From positions 1 to 35,551 of the forward strand of contig JANMLW010000123.1 in the NCBI GenBank assembly GCA_031372765.1: 35,551 nucleotides of DNA, in the 5' to 3' direction. Source of the stretch: JADCCX01 sp031372765. GTDB taxonomy: Bacteria > Pseudomonadota > Alphaproteobacteria > Rhizobiales > Beijerinckiaceae. The notes below the pieces were generated by a model. That model saw only the letters and a program-made list of their open reading frames with translations, made no database searches and was not told where the DNA came from. Each line of letters opens with the position of its first letter. The stretch's first letter is position 1. The position numbers were made by a program, and so were the translations under genes. Of this stretch, positions 25,626 to 33,024 are shown one piece after another.

Positions 25626-26123
25626 ATGATGGAGGGGAGCGAAAAACCTGCCAATCGTCTTGTGGCCATTGTGCTCGACAGCCAGTCGATCGAGCGCGGC
25701 ACGCCTGATCAGGAACATGAGCGACTGACCGCTATCTATGATCTGGTCGAGGAGAACAGCTTTTCCCTGCCCGATGGTCGCGAGGGGCCGTTCTCGCTGC
25801 ATATCGGCATGGTCAATGCCAGACTGGTTTTCGAAATCCGCAAGGAAAACGGCGAGCATGTCATCACGCATGGCCTGTCGATGTCGCCTTTCAGGCGCGT
25901 TATCAAGGACTACTTCCTCATCTGTGAGAGCTACTATGATGCCATTCGCACCGCCTCATCGGTGCAGATCGAGGCAATCGACATGGGGAGACGCGGTCTT
26001 CACAACGAGGCAGCTGACATCGTCATGGAGCGCCTCAAGGACAAGGTGACGATTGATTTCCAGACCGCCCGTCGCCTGTTTACCTTGCTCGCGGCCTTGT
26101 CATGGACCGGCAGAGAAACGTGA
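25626..26123 (+). CDS. UPF0262 family protein
   Basis: The 165-residue soluble protein belongs to UPF0262, a family almost confined to alphaproteobacteria and found between hisD and a low-molecular-weight phosphatase gene. Recognisable stretches are LHIGMVNARLVFEIR, LSMSPFRRVIKDYF and EAIDMGRRGLHNEAA. Function is unknown. Two adjacent ATG codons (25626 and 25629) could start it; both follow GTGAG. It is 19 bases after hisD and 10 bases before the next gene, so it is surely cotranscribed. Confidence 0.92.
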   Translation: MMEGSEKPANRLVAIVLDSQSIERGTPDQEHERLTAIYDLVEENSFSLPDGREGPFSLHIGMVNARLVFEIRKENGEHVITHGLSMSPFRRVIKDYFLICESYYDAIRTASSVQIEAIDMGRRGLHNEAADIVMERLKDKVTIDFQTARRLFTLLAALSWTGRET

Positions 26124-26133
26124 AGCGAGAGAC

Positions 26134-26568
26134 ATGACTTCACCTTTAAAACCTCACTCAATTCTTTTTGCCTGTTCCCTGAACGCCGTGCGCTCACCCA
26201 TGGCCGAGGGCTTGGCCCGGGCCATCCTGGGACAAAAAATCTATGTTGATTCCGCCGGTCTTTCCACGGCAACGCTTGATACTTTCGCTGTGGCTGCCAT
26301 GGCCGAGATCGGAATCGATATCCGGGACCACAACACCCAGGGATTTGATGATATTGCCGTTGATGAATTCGACCTGATCGTGGCACTCTCACCCGAAGCG
26401 CTGGACAAGGCAAAAGCCATGACACGCCACAGCTCTGTAGCGGTTGAATACTGGCCAACGGATGATCCCACACATGATTCTGGTGGCTCAAGGGAGACCC
26501 GGCTTGCCGCTTACCGGGCTGTGCGTGACAAACTGAAACAACAGATAAAAGCGCGTTTCCTGCTCTGA
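26134..26568 (+). CDS. low-molecular-weight protein tyrosine phosphatase-like protein
   Basis: A 144-residue protein of the low-molecular-weight phosphatase/arsenate reductase fold. The P-loop is C14-S-L-N-A-V-R20-S (Cys-x5-Arg), and a general-acid Asp111-Pro pair lies in TDDPTHD. The P-loop CSLNAVRSPMAEG is the variant found in this conserved hisD-linked family, so a tyrosine phosphatase role is more likely than arsenate reduction. The ATG at 26134 follows GAGAG closely. It ends the hisD operon. In relatives infA comes next; here a DMT exporter follows after 76 bases. Confidence 0.9.
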   Translation: MTSPLKPHSILFACSLNAVRSPMAEGLARAILGQKIYVDSAGLSTATLDTFAVAAMAEIGIDIRDHNTQGFDDIAVDEFDLIVALSPEALDKAKAMTRHSSVAVEYWPTDDPTHDSGGSRETRLAAYRAVRDKLKQQIKARFLL

Positions 26569-26644
26569 TGGGGTTATTTTAACCGCGGCACTGCACCTTT
26601 TGTGGATTTAACAACGGCTCTTTTGCCGCCATGGTCAGGGCGTC

Positions 26645-27508
26645 ATGCAAACAATGCCTCACAACAATGCGACACTCCTCGGTTTGCTGGCCATTGGGCT
26701 GTGGGCTGTACTGGCTCTCCTGACAACAGGTACGGGAACCGTTCCACCGTTCCAGCTGTCAGCAATGACATTCGCTGTTGCCAGCGTCGTCGGCATGGGT
26801 GTCATTCTGAAAACGGGCTGCGGTTTTGCCGTTCTGCGCCAACCGCCGATAGCCTGGGCCATTGGCCTTTATGGCCTGTTTGGCTACCATGCCCTGTACT
26901 TCGCGGCCCTCAAACTGGCTCCCCCTGCGGAAGCAGGACTGATTGCCTATCTCTGGCCGTTGCTGATCGTCCTGATGACAGCCCTGCTGCCTGGTGAGAG
27001 GCTGGCGCTGCGCCATACCGTGGCGGCACTGTTTGGTTTTCTGGGTGTTCTGGTGCTTGGATTTGGCAAGGGTGGTGTGGGTTTTGATGCGGCACACTGG
27101 ACGGGATATCTCGCCGCATTGGGTTGTGCTTTCATCTGGTCAAGCTACTCGGTATTGTCACGCACACAGAAGGCTGTTCCAACACAGGCCGTCACCGGAT
27201 TTTGTCTGGCAACGGCGCTTCTGTCTGGCATTTTCCATATCGTATCTGAAACCACTGTCTGGCCACAAACATGGGTCCAGTGGCTCTCCATCATCGGGCT
27301 TGGTCTCGGCCCGGTTGGAGCGGCTTTCTTTCTCTGGGATTACGGCGTCAAGCATGGCGATATCCGCTTGCTGGGCACGGCCAGCTATGCCGCGCCAGTC
27401 CTTTCCACCTTGCTGCTTGTATGGGCCGGACTTGCCAGCGCCCATTGGACGCTTGGTCTTGCCTGCCTGCTGATTGTGGGCGGCGCAATCATAGCACGCC
27501 CGCGATAG
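26645..27508 (+). CDS. DMT-superfamily (EamA) exporter, YddG-like
   Basis: A 287-residue inner-membrane protein with ten predicted hydrophobic segments in two EamA repeats. The second repeat contains LGLGPVGAAFFLWDYGVKHGD and LLGTASYAAPVLSTLLLV (given here by its Gly-Pro and WDYG residues), closely like YddG-type exporters of aromatic and other amino acids. The ATG has AGGG upstream and is followed three codons later by another possible Met. It is downstream of the hisD operon but separated by 76 bases with no hairpin. Substrate is uncertain. Confidence 0.88.
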   Translation: MQTMPHNNATLLGLLAIGLWAVLALLTTGTGTVPPFQLSAMTFAVASVVGMGVILKTGCGFAVLRQPPIAWAIGLYGLFGYHALYFAALKLAPPAEAGLIAYLWPLLIVLMTALLPGERLALRHTVAALFGFLGVLVLGFGKGGVGFDAAHWTGYLAALGCAFIWSSYSVLSRTQKAVPTQAVTGFCLATALLSGIFHIVSETTVWPQTWVQWLSIIGLGLGPVGAAFFLWDYGVKHGDIRLLGTASYAAPVLSTLLLVWAGLASAHWTLGLACLLIVGGAIIARPR

Positions 27509-27814
27509 GTGTAAGCCGTGGAAATCCAGCCAACGGAGAACCCGCCACGTTCCCAGAATTGACGTTTTGCCGTTCAGTGGGGGTTGCCAATCACGACCGG
27601 GAGCGGATGCAAGCAACGTTCACACAGTGCCGCCGAATGACGGTTTGGCAGGCTGCTGTAGGGTGTTGTTTCCACATTGAATGGCGTTGGGACATGCCCG
27701 GCAGCTGACAGTTTAGGGCGTGTCGTCAGTTAGGAACAAATGGTGGATGAGATCGACTTTGTTCATGTTGCTCCCTATATCCGGCATACATTCTGTCTTC
27801 ATCGGATTCTTTCC
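27509..27814. other. 306-base gap before the OpgG-like gene, no supported gene
   Basis: No tRNA, terminator or convincing promoter is seen. The sequence TTTAGGGCGTGTCGTCAGTT near 27711-27731 resembles the kind of end seen in some insertion sequences, but no transposase fragment or matching inverted copy is present. The last 75 bases are open in frame with the next gene from an ATG at 27740 preceded by AGGA. Confidence 0.35.
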
Positions 27815-29449
27815 ATGTGTGATTTGCCAAAACCCACTCTTGCCCCGTTTGAACTGGACCGCCGACAGATCATCGCTGCGGCTGCTGTCGGGGCATTTGC
27901 GGGCATCGCACCCGCATCTGCACAAACACCCGTTCTGGAGCTTGGTCCGGCACAGGCTTTCAGCTTTGAGGCCCTTGTGGCACGGGCCAGACTGCTGGCC
28001 GCTAAGCCCTATGTCGCCCCGTCCACCGCGTCAGCGGATATCCTGGAGCAGATCGATTACGACGCCCATGGCAAGATCAGATTCAAGACTGAATTCGCCC
28101 CCTTCAGTTTCGAGCAGAAACCGGATGTGGGCAGGGGCCGCTTTGCCGCCACATTCTTCCATCTCGGGCGCTATTTCAAGAAACCCCAGCGCATCCATGT
28201 CATCGAGGGCGGTCGGGCACGGGAGATCATCTACCGAGAAGATTATTTCGATATGCCCAAGGACAGCGTGGCGCATAAACTGCCCAAGGGAGCGGGCTTT
28301 GCGGGCTTTCGCTTTCAGGAAAACAGTGAGGGTGGACAAGGCTGGCAAGGCAAGGATTTGCCCTGGCAAAAAAACGACTGGGTGGCGTTTTTGGGAGCCT
28401 CCTATTTTCGCGCCATCGGCGATGAATTCCAGTATGGTCTTTCGGCACGCGGCATCCTGATTGATGCGGCAGTGGGCGGCAAGCCCGAGGAGTTCCCGGA
28501 TTTCACCCATGTCTGGCTGGAGCGCGGAACCGGTAACAGCGTCACGGCGTATTGTCTGCTCGATGGTCCGTCGCTGACCGGGGCTTACAGGTTTGTGATG
28601 ACTCGCGGCAAGACCGTGACGATGGACATCGAGAAGCGTCTGTTTATCCGCAAGGATATCGCGCGGTTTGGTGTGGCACCGCTGACCTCGATGTTCTGGT
28701 ACTCGGAAACCATCAAGCCCACCGCCGTGGACTGGCGACCGGAGGTGCATGATTCCGACAGTCTGGCGGTCTGGACCGGGCGTGGCGAACGCATCTGGCG
28801 CCCGCTCAACAATCCCGCCCGCACCATTGCTTCGTCCTTCGCCGATGACAACCCGCGTGGTTTTGGCCTGTTGCAGCGTGACCGTCTTTTTGATCACTAT
28901 CAGGACGGAGTGTTCTATGAGCGCCGTCCGTCGATCTGGGTGGAGCCGCAAGGCAACTGGGGTAGGGGCGCAGTGCAACTCATTGAAATCCCGACCGATG
29001 ACGAAATCCATGACAATATCGTCGCGGCCTGGGTACCCGAGCAATCGGTAAAGGCTGGCGATACCTTTGCATTTTCCTACCGTTTGCACTGGCAGGCGGA
29101 AGAGCCTTATCCCACGCCGCTGGGGCGCTGTGTCGCCACACGTCTGGGCAATGGCGGCCAGCCGGGGACGGCCCGACCCAGGGGCGTGCGTAAGTTCATG
29201 CTGGAATTCAAGGGTGGACCTCTGGTCAGTATCCCGTTTGGTATGAAGCCGGAGGCAGTGCTTTCCACCTCGCGCGGAGCCTTTTCCTACGTGCTCACGG
29301 AAGCTGTGCCCAATGATGTGCCGGGCCACTGGCGGGCACAGTTTGATCTGACGGTGGATGGCACCGAGCCGGTGGAAATGCGTTGCTTCCTCAAGGCAGG
29401 TGACACGGTCCTGACAGAAAGCTGGCTGTATCAGTACTGGCCGGGGTGA
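27815..29449 (+). CDS. periplasmic glucan biosynthesis protein, OpgG/OpgD (MdoG) family
   Basis: A 544-residue MdoG-family protein that would help build or branch osmoregulated periplasmic glucans in the periplasm. The N-terminus has LDRRQIIAAAAVG (Arg16-Arg17) before a hydrophobic stretch ending APASAQ, which looks like a twin-arginine signal, as in OpgD. Family signatures include FSFEALVARARLLAAKPY, YFRAIGDEFQYGLSARG, RFGVAPLTSMFWYSE and RPLNNP (key residues Arg-Ala-Ile-Gly and Ser-Met-Phe-Trp). I chose the ATG at 27815 so that the signal peptide is near the N-terminus; an ATG at 27740 with AGGA 4 bases upstream would add 25 residues. The partner glucosyltransferase opgH is not adjacent. 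Confidence 0.88.
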   Translation: MCDLPKPTLAPFELDRRQIIAAAAVGAFAGIAPASAQTPVLELGPAQAFSFEALVARARLLAAKPYVAPSTASADILEQIDYDAHGKIRFKTEFAPFSFEQKPDVGRGRFAATFFHLGRYFKKPQRIHVIEGGRAREIIYREDYFDMPKDSVAHKLPKGAGFAGFRFQENSEGGQGWQGKDLPWQKNDWVAFLGASYFRAIGDEFQYGLSARGILIDAAVGGKPEEFPDFTHVWLERGTGNSVTAYCLLDGPSLTGAYRFVMTRGKTVTMDIEKRLFIRKDIARFGVAPLTSMFWYSETIKPTAVDWRPEVHDSDSLAVWTGRGERIWRPLNNPARTIASSFADDNPRGFGLLQRDRLFDHYQDGVFYERRPSIWVEPQGNWGRGAVQLIEIPTDDEIHDNIVAAWVPEQSVKAGDTFAFSYRLHWQAEEPYPTPLGRCVATRLGNGGQPGTARPRGVRKFMLEFKGGPLVSIPFGMKPEAVLSTSRGAFSYVLTEAVPNDVPGHWRAQFDLTVDGTEPVEMRCFLKAGDTVLTESWLYQYWPG

Positions 29450-29542
29450 TGCTCTTCAGTGTCTTTGCCGATGCACCTGGTGCAGGCGAAAATGACAACA
29501 TTGTGCCTTCACCTGAGACGACCCGCGCTGTATAGGCCTGCC

Positions 29543-30193
29543 ATGACGACGACAATTTCACCACCCGCAGCTGAAAACCCATTCCTGAAGCTGGCCCTCG
29601 AAATGGGTCCGCTAATGGTATTTTTCCTATCGAATTCAAAGCCGGAACTGATCCGCCCGCTGCTGCGTCCCCTGCTGCCCGCATCGTTGCTGGAAGGTCC
29701 GCAAAGCAACATTTTTGTTGCAACGGCGGCCTTCATGATCGCGATGCTGCTATCGCTGATCCTGACGAAATGGCTGTTGAAGAAGTTGCCGATCATGCCA
29801 CTCGTCTCGGGCGTCGTGGTGCTGATCTTTGGCGGTCTGACACTCTATCTGAAGGACGATCTGTTCATCAAGCTGAAGCCGACCATCGTCAATTCCATGT
29901 TCGGGGCCGTGTTGCTTGGCGGTCTGGCTTTTGGCAAGCCACTGCTGCCTTATGTGCTGGACAGCGTATTCAAACTCACGGGCGAAGGCTGGAAGAAATT
30001 GACCTTCCGCTGGGGCGTGTTCTTTTTTGTGCTGGCTGCCATCAATGAAGGGGTCTGGCGCATGTTTTCGACCGATTTCTGGGTCAGTTTCAAGGTGTGG
30101 GGCGTCATGCCCATTACTATCGTGTTCGCCATGTCGCAAATGGGCCTGTTGCAGCGCTATGCGTTGAATGAGGATGAGCGACCCCAGGGTTGA
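29543..30193 (+). CDS. septation protein A (YciB/IspZ family)
   Basis: A 216-residue inner-membrane protein with about five to six hydrophobic helices. The N-terminal LKLALEMGPLMVFF, then KPTIVNSMFGAVLLGG and FRWGVFFFVLAAINE(G)VWR are hallmarks of the septation protein A family, needed for normal cell envelope and division in several bacteria. The ATG at 29543 has AGG just upstream; a GTG 84 bases earlier is in frame but unlikely. In Rhizobiales this gene usually follows ftsY and precedes ccm genes; here OpgG-like replaces ftsY, and the ccm genes are present but convergent. Its 3' end overlaps the neighbouring minus-strand gene by 37 bases. Confidence 0.92.
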   Translation: MTTTISPPAAENPFLKLALEMGPLMVFFLSNSKPELIRPLLRPLLPASLLEGPQSNIFVATAAFMIAMLLSLILTKWLLKKLPIMPLVSGVVVLIFGGLTLYLKDDLFIKLKPTIVNSMFGAVLLGGLAFGKPLLPYVLDSVFKLTGEGWKKLTFRWGVFFFVLAAINEGVWRMFSTDFWVSFKVWGVMPITIVFAMSQMGLLQRYALNEDERPQG

Positions 30194-30687
30194 CCTTCGT
30201 CCTCATCCGGTGTCAGGCGCGGCTGATGGCGCTCAACCAGATCGCGGAAACCCTCACCATCAAAACCGATGGTCCAGGGGCTGAAACGCACAGTGGAGAG
30301 TTTGCCCGTTTCGCGCAGGTGAAAGACCGCGTCTCCAAACGAAAATTCCAGCTTGACGATATCGGCCCATTCAATTCTGCGCCAGCCGGTCAGGCGATTG
30401 ACGGTGATGCCGGTTTCTCCAATCGTGAAGAGGATGCGCCCGCTGATCCAGCCGAAAAAGGAAGGCAAGGCCAAAGGCACGAGCACAGCTTGCATCAGCG
30501 CGATGCCAGTCTGCATTTCCTGTGGCCAGCGGGAAAGGAACCCGAAGACATAACCGCGGTGCGGAAACTGGTTCTTCAACAGCAGGCCAAGGTCTTTCAT
30601 CCCATGCCATGCCAACCAGAGCGCCAGAAGCCATCCAACGACAATAGGCCACAGACTCCAGCGGAACCGCTCCTGCTGTATTCTCAT
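30157..30687 (-). CDS. membrane protein with PH-like domain
   Basis: The 176-residue protein has two hydrophobic helices (about residues 10-28 and 60-82) and then a cytosolic beta-rich domain (GRILFTIGETGITVNRLTGWRRIEW..., key residues Gly91, Trp102, Trp106) that looks like a bacterial pleckstrin-homology-type fold. I do not recognise a named family. Its start overlaps the ccmG stop by 4 bases, so it is the last gene of the ccm transcript, and its last 37 bases overlap septation protein A in antisense. A role in envelope or haem-protein assembly could be guessed from the neighbours only. Confidence 0.7.
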   Translation of the reverse strand: MRIQQERFRWSLWPIVVGWLLALWLAWHGMKDLGLLLKNQFPHRGYVFGFLSRWPQEMQTGIALMQAVLVPLALPSFFGWISGRILFTIGETGITVNRLTGWRRIEWADIVKLEFSFGDAVFHLRETGKLSTVRFSPWTIGFDGEGFRDLVERHQPRLTPDEDEGQPWGRSSSFNA

Positions 30688-31256
30688 CTGAGCGCCCTTT
30701 CGATCTCCTGTCGAAAAGCGGCCAGATTGTTCTCGGTCAGGGGGCCGACCAGTTTGTGGGCGATTGTGCCATCGCCGCGCACGACAAAGGTTTCAGGTAC
30801 GCCGTACACCCCCCATTCGATCGAGGCACGGCCATTGGGATCAACACCCACAGCGCTGTAGGGATTGCCCTTGCCTGTCAGAAAACGCCGGGCGTTCTCG
30901 GGCGTATCCTTCTGGTTGATGCCAAAAATACGAAACCGTTTGTCTTTTGCAAGTTCGACCAGAAACGGATGCTCTGTGTGGCAAGGCGCACACCACGAGG
31001 CAAAGACATTGACCAGTGTCACCTGCCCGCCGGTCAGGTCAGACCGGCCAAATCCGGGCACAGGATCGCCAGCCAGTGAGAGGCCTTCAAGGGCGGGCAA
31101 TGTCACCTCAGGCACTGTCCTGCCAATCAGGGCAGACGGCAGGCGGTTCTTGTCCCCGCCGAACAGGCCAGTCAGAAAAAGCAGTGCCAGCGCACCAAAG
31201 ACAAGCAGGGGCAGCAGGACAATAAACGAGCGGCGCGGCTGAACGGTTTCAGCCAT
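30684..31256 (-). CDS. ccmG: cytochrome c biogenesis thioredoxin CcmG/DsbE
   Basis: CcmG reduces the apocytochrome c haem-binding cysteines in the periplasm so that haem can be attached. The 190 residues contain one N-terminal membrane anchor (about 11-32) and a thioredoxin domain with the WCAPC active site (Cys89, Cys92), VNVFASWCAPCHTEHP around it, and the cis-Pro loop YGVPETFVV. The ATG at 31256 lies inside the end of ccmD (8-base overlap). A longer reading adds 30 Pro/Leu-rich residues and is unlikely. PuuD, also in the window, is a potential client. Confidence 0.95.
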   Translation of the reverse strand: MAETVQPRRSFIVLLPLLVFGALALLFLTGLFGGDKNRLPSALIGRTVPEVTLPALEGLSLAGDPVPGFGRSDLTGGQVTLVNVFASWCAPCHTEHPFLVELAKDKRFRIFGINQKDTPENARRFLTGKGNPYSAVGVDPNGRASIEWGVYGVPETFVVRGDGTIAHKLVGPLTENNLAAFRQEIERALR

Positions 31257-31413
31257 CGCTGCGTTCGCCAGTTCTGGCAATGGCAGTCTTGGCAATGGCG
31301 GTTCTGGCAGCGCGGTATTGAGCCACGGTCTGCCAGACAATGCCACCGATGATCACGATGGTAACAGCGTAGCTCGCCAGAATGTATCCGCCGTGGCGAC
31401 CCAGATCGAGCAT
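31249..31413 (-). CDS. ccmD: haem exporter small subunit CcmD
   Basis: A 54-residue single-span membrane protein that in the Ccm system helps release holo-CcmE from the CcmABC complex. The N-terminal GRHGGYILASYAVT is the typical CcmD pattern (His7, Tyr10, Ser14-Tyr15), followed by one transmembrane helix and a basic cytoplasmic tail with two AKTAIA/ARTAIA repeats. Its ATG overlaps the ccmC stop by one base (TGATG), and its end overlaps ccmG by 8 bases, which indicates coupled translation. Confidence 0.88.
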   Translation of the reverse strand: MLDLGRHGGYILASYAVTIVIIGGIVWQTVAQYRAARTAIAKTAIARTGERSDG

Positions 31414-32150
31414 CAGATGGCTTCCCTTGCCGCCGTCAACATCAAGCGGCGCATTCGCCTTTGCATCAGTTCTGTCCGCATGCGCATGACCATGAGCGTG
31501 CCAAAGCCCAGGCCTGCCGCCAATCCCATGACCAGCAGTGGCCAAAGCATGGAAGAATGGATTGTCGGCCCATCCAACCGCAACACCGAGGCTGGCTGAT
31601 GCAGTGTATTCCACCACTCTACGGAAAACTTGATGATCGGCAGGTTGATGGCACCTACCAATGTGACGATGGAAACGGCTTTGGCTGCCATCGTCGGCTC
31701 CTCGATGGCGCGCCACAGGGCAATGACGCCCAGATACATCAGGAGCAGCACCAGCATGGAGGTCAGGCGCGCATCCCATACCCAGTAGGTGCCCCACATC
31801 GGTTTGCCCCAGAGCGAACCGGTGATCAGGCATACCGCGCAGAATGCCGCGCCAATGGGTGCAGCCGCCTTTTGCGCCACATCCGCCAGCGGGTGGCGAA
31901 ACACAAGCGTGCCAAAGGCGGACAGGGTCATCACGGTCCAGCCAAACATGGCCATCCATGCGGCAGGTACATGCACGTATTTGATGCGGATGGTTTCACC
32001 CTGCTGATAATCGGGCGGAGCCACAAACCACGCGCCATAGAGGCCGATCACCAATGTAATGATGGTAGCTGCCGCCAACCATGGCAGCAACCGGTCCGTC
32101 AGGCGGGTGAACCGCTGCGGATTGGCAAGGGTGTAGAGAGCGTCCGTCAT
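31413..32150 (-). CDS. ccmC: haem-handling membrane protein CcmC
   Basis: CcmC delivers haem to the chaperone CcmE in the inner membrane. The 245-residue protein has about six membrane helices, the tryptophan-rich WGTYWVWDARLTS signature and the two conserved external His residues in YVHVPAAW and TLHQPASVL. The ATG at 32150 starts MTDALYTLANPQRF, in agreement with relatives. ccmD and ccmG follow tightly, but ccmA and ccmB, which usually precede ccmC in rhizobia, are not upstream; a nucleotidyltransferase gene lies there instead, 52 bases away. Confidence 0.96.
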   Translation of the reverse strand: MTDALYTLANPQRFTRLTDRLLPWLAAATIITLVIGLYGAWFVAPPDYQQGETIRIKYVHVPAAWMAMFGWTVMTLSAFGTLVFRHPLADVAQKAAAPIGAAFCAVCLITGSLWGKPMWGTYWVWDARLTSMLVLLLMYLGVIALWRAIEEPTMAAKAVSIVTLVGAINLPIIKFSVEWWNTLHQPASVLRLDGPTIHSSMLWPLLVMGLAAGLGFGTLMVMRMRTELMQRRMRRLMLTAAREAI

Positions 32151-32202
32151 GATGGTCCAACTAGGGTGTCGGGAGACTTGGCGCAATGGTGCCACTCTGA
32201 GA

Positions 32203-33018
32203 TCATTGAGCAATCCGCATAATGTTACGAAAAGCAGCATCTGCAATTGCAATGGCGTCAGGAGAAACGGCGGTCTCTGTCAGCATGATCGACTCGGCGT
32301 TGTCCAATTGATGATCGATGAAGTGGCGAACTTCCATTGGCACTTCAGCGCTGCCAAGTTCACGGGTCAAGGATTTGCGTTCAATGAGTTCGTCAATAAA
32401 ATGCTTCAGGTTCTCTGGAATACCTGCCTGTTCGATTAAAGTAGGAAAATGCATTGGCGCTATCCGGGCTTCGTGATGGATAGTCATCCAACGCAAGGCA
32501 ACGGCTGGACGCAATACGTAAAACAACTTCTTGAGTAGCGCTTCGCCGTGTTCTGGAAACGCGCGCGAACGCATACTGAGGGCGAGATGGTAATAGTGCC
32601 TGGCCACACGTTCTCGCTGGAGAACCTGCTCCGCCAGATTCAGCATTGCCCTTCGAAATACATCGTTGCCTTGATAGATGATCGGTGATGTCAGCCATTC
32701 GATGATCACGGCATTGCCCTTAAGCATTAAGCGGATCGCCTTTTGCAAGTCCCAGCCATTGACATCAAGATCATTGACGAGCGGCGTTTCTATGACGTCG
32801 CGATCAGGGAACAGAGAAAGATAGCGATCATGAGGCCTAACAAAGACAAAACGACAATCGTAGTCACTGTCTGGCGATGGAAAACCCCAGGCGCGACTGC
32901 CACTTTCTATGGCCCAAGGGATACTGACTTCATGTGTTCTCGCGATAGATTCCAGACGAGCATCAATCGCTGCTACTGTGGTTGGATCAAGTGAGAGTGG
33001 GATGTTTCGCAAGATCAT
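32203..33018 (-). CDS. RlaP/YcgL-type nucleotidyltransferase (COG3541)
   Basis: The 271-residue protein has the nucleotidyltransferase signature ESGSRAWGFPSPDSDYD, with Gly40-Ser41 and the metal-binding pair Asp52 and Asp54, followed by the RFVFVRPHDRYLSL continuation typical of the RlaP family (PF10127). Members were named for association with RNA ligases in RNA-repair islands; the reaction is not established. No RNA ligase is nearby. Two lines of the gene that I counted by hand are about 45-48% GC, against roughly 60% elsewhere, so recent acquisition is possible. It begins 6 bases after the regulator's stop and lies 52 bases before ccmC, where ccmA/ccmB would be expected. Confidence 0.88.
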   Translation of the reverse strand: MILRNIPLSLDPTTVAAIDARLESIARTHEVSIPWAIESGSRAWGFPSPDSDYDCRFVFVRPHDRYLSLFPDRDVIETPLVNDLDVNGWDLQKAIRLMLKGNAVIIEWLTSPIIYQGNDVFRRAMLNLAEQVLQRERVARHYYHLALSMRSRAFPEHGEALLKKLFYVLRPAVALRWMTIHHEARIAPMHFPTLIEQAGIPENLKHFIDELIERKSLTRELGSAEVPMEVRHFIDHQLDNAESIMLTETAVSPDAIAIADAAFRNIMRIAQ

Positions 33019-33024
33019 GATAGG

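Noticed and set aside
28031..29329. 432-codon open frame on the minus strand
   Set aside because: It is entirely antisense to the OpgG-like gene, with no recognisable domain and no ribosome-binding site.
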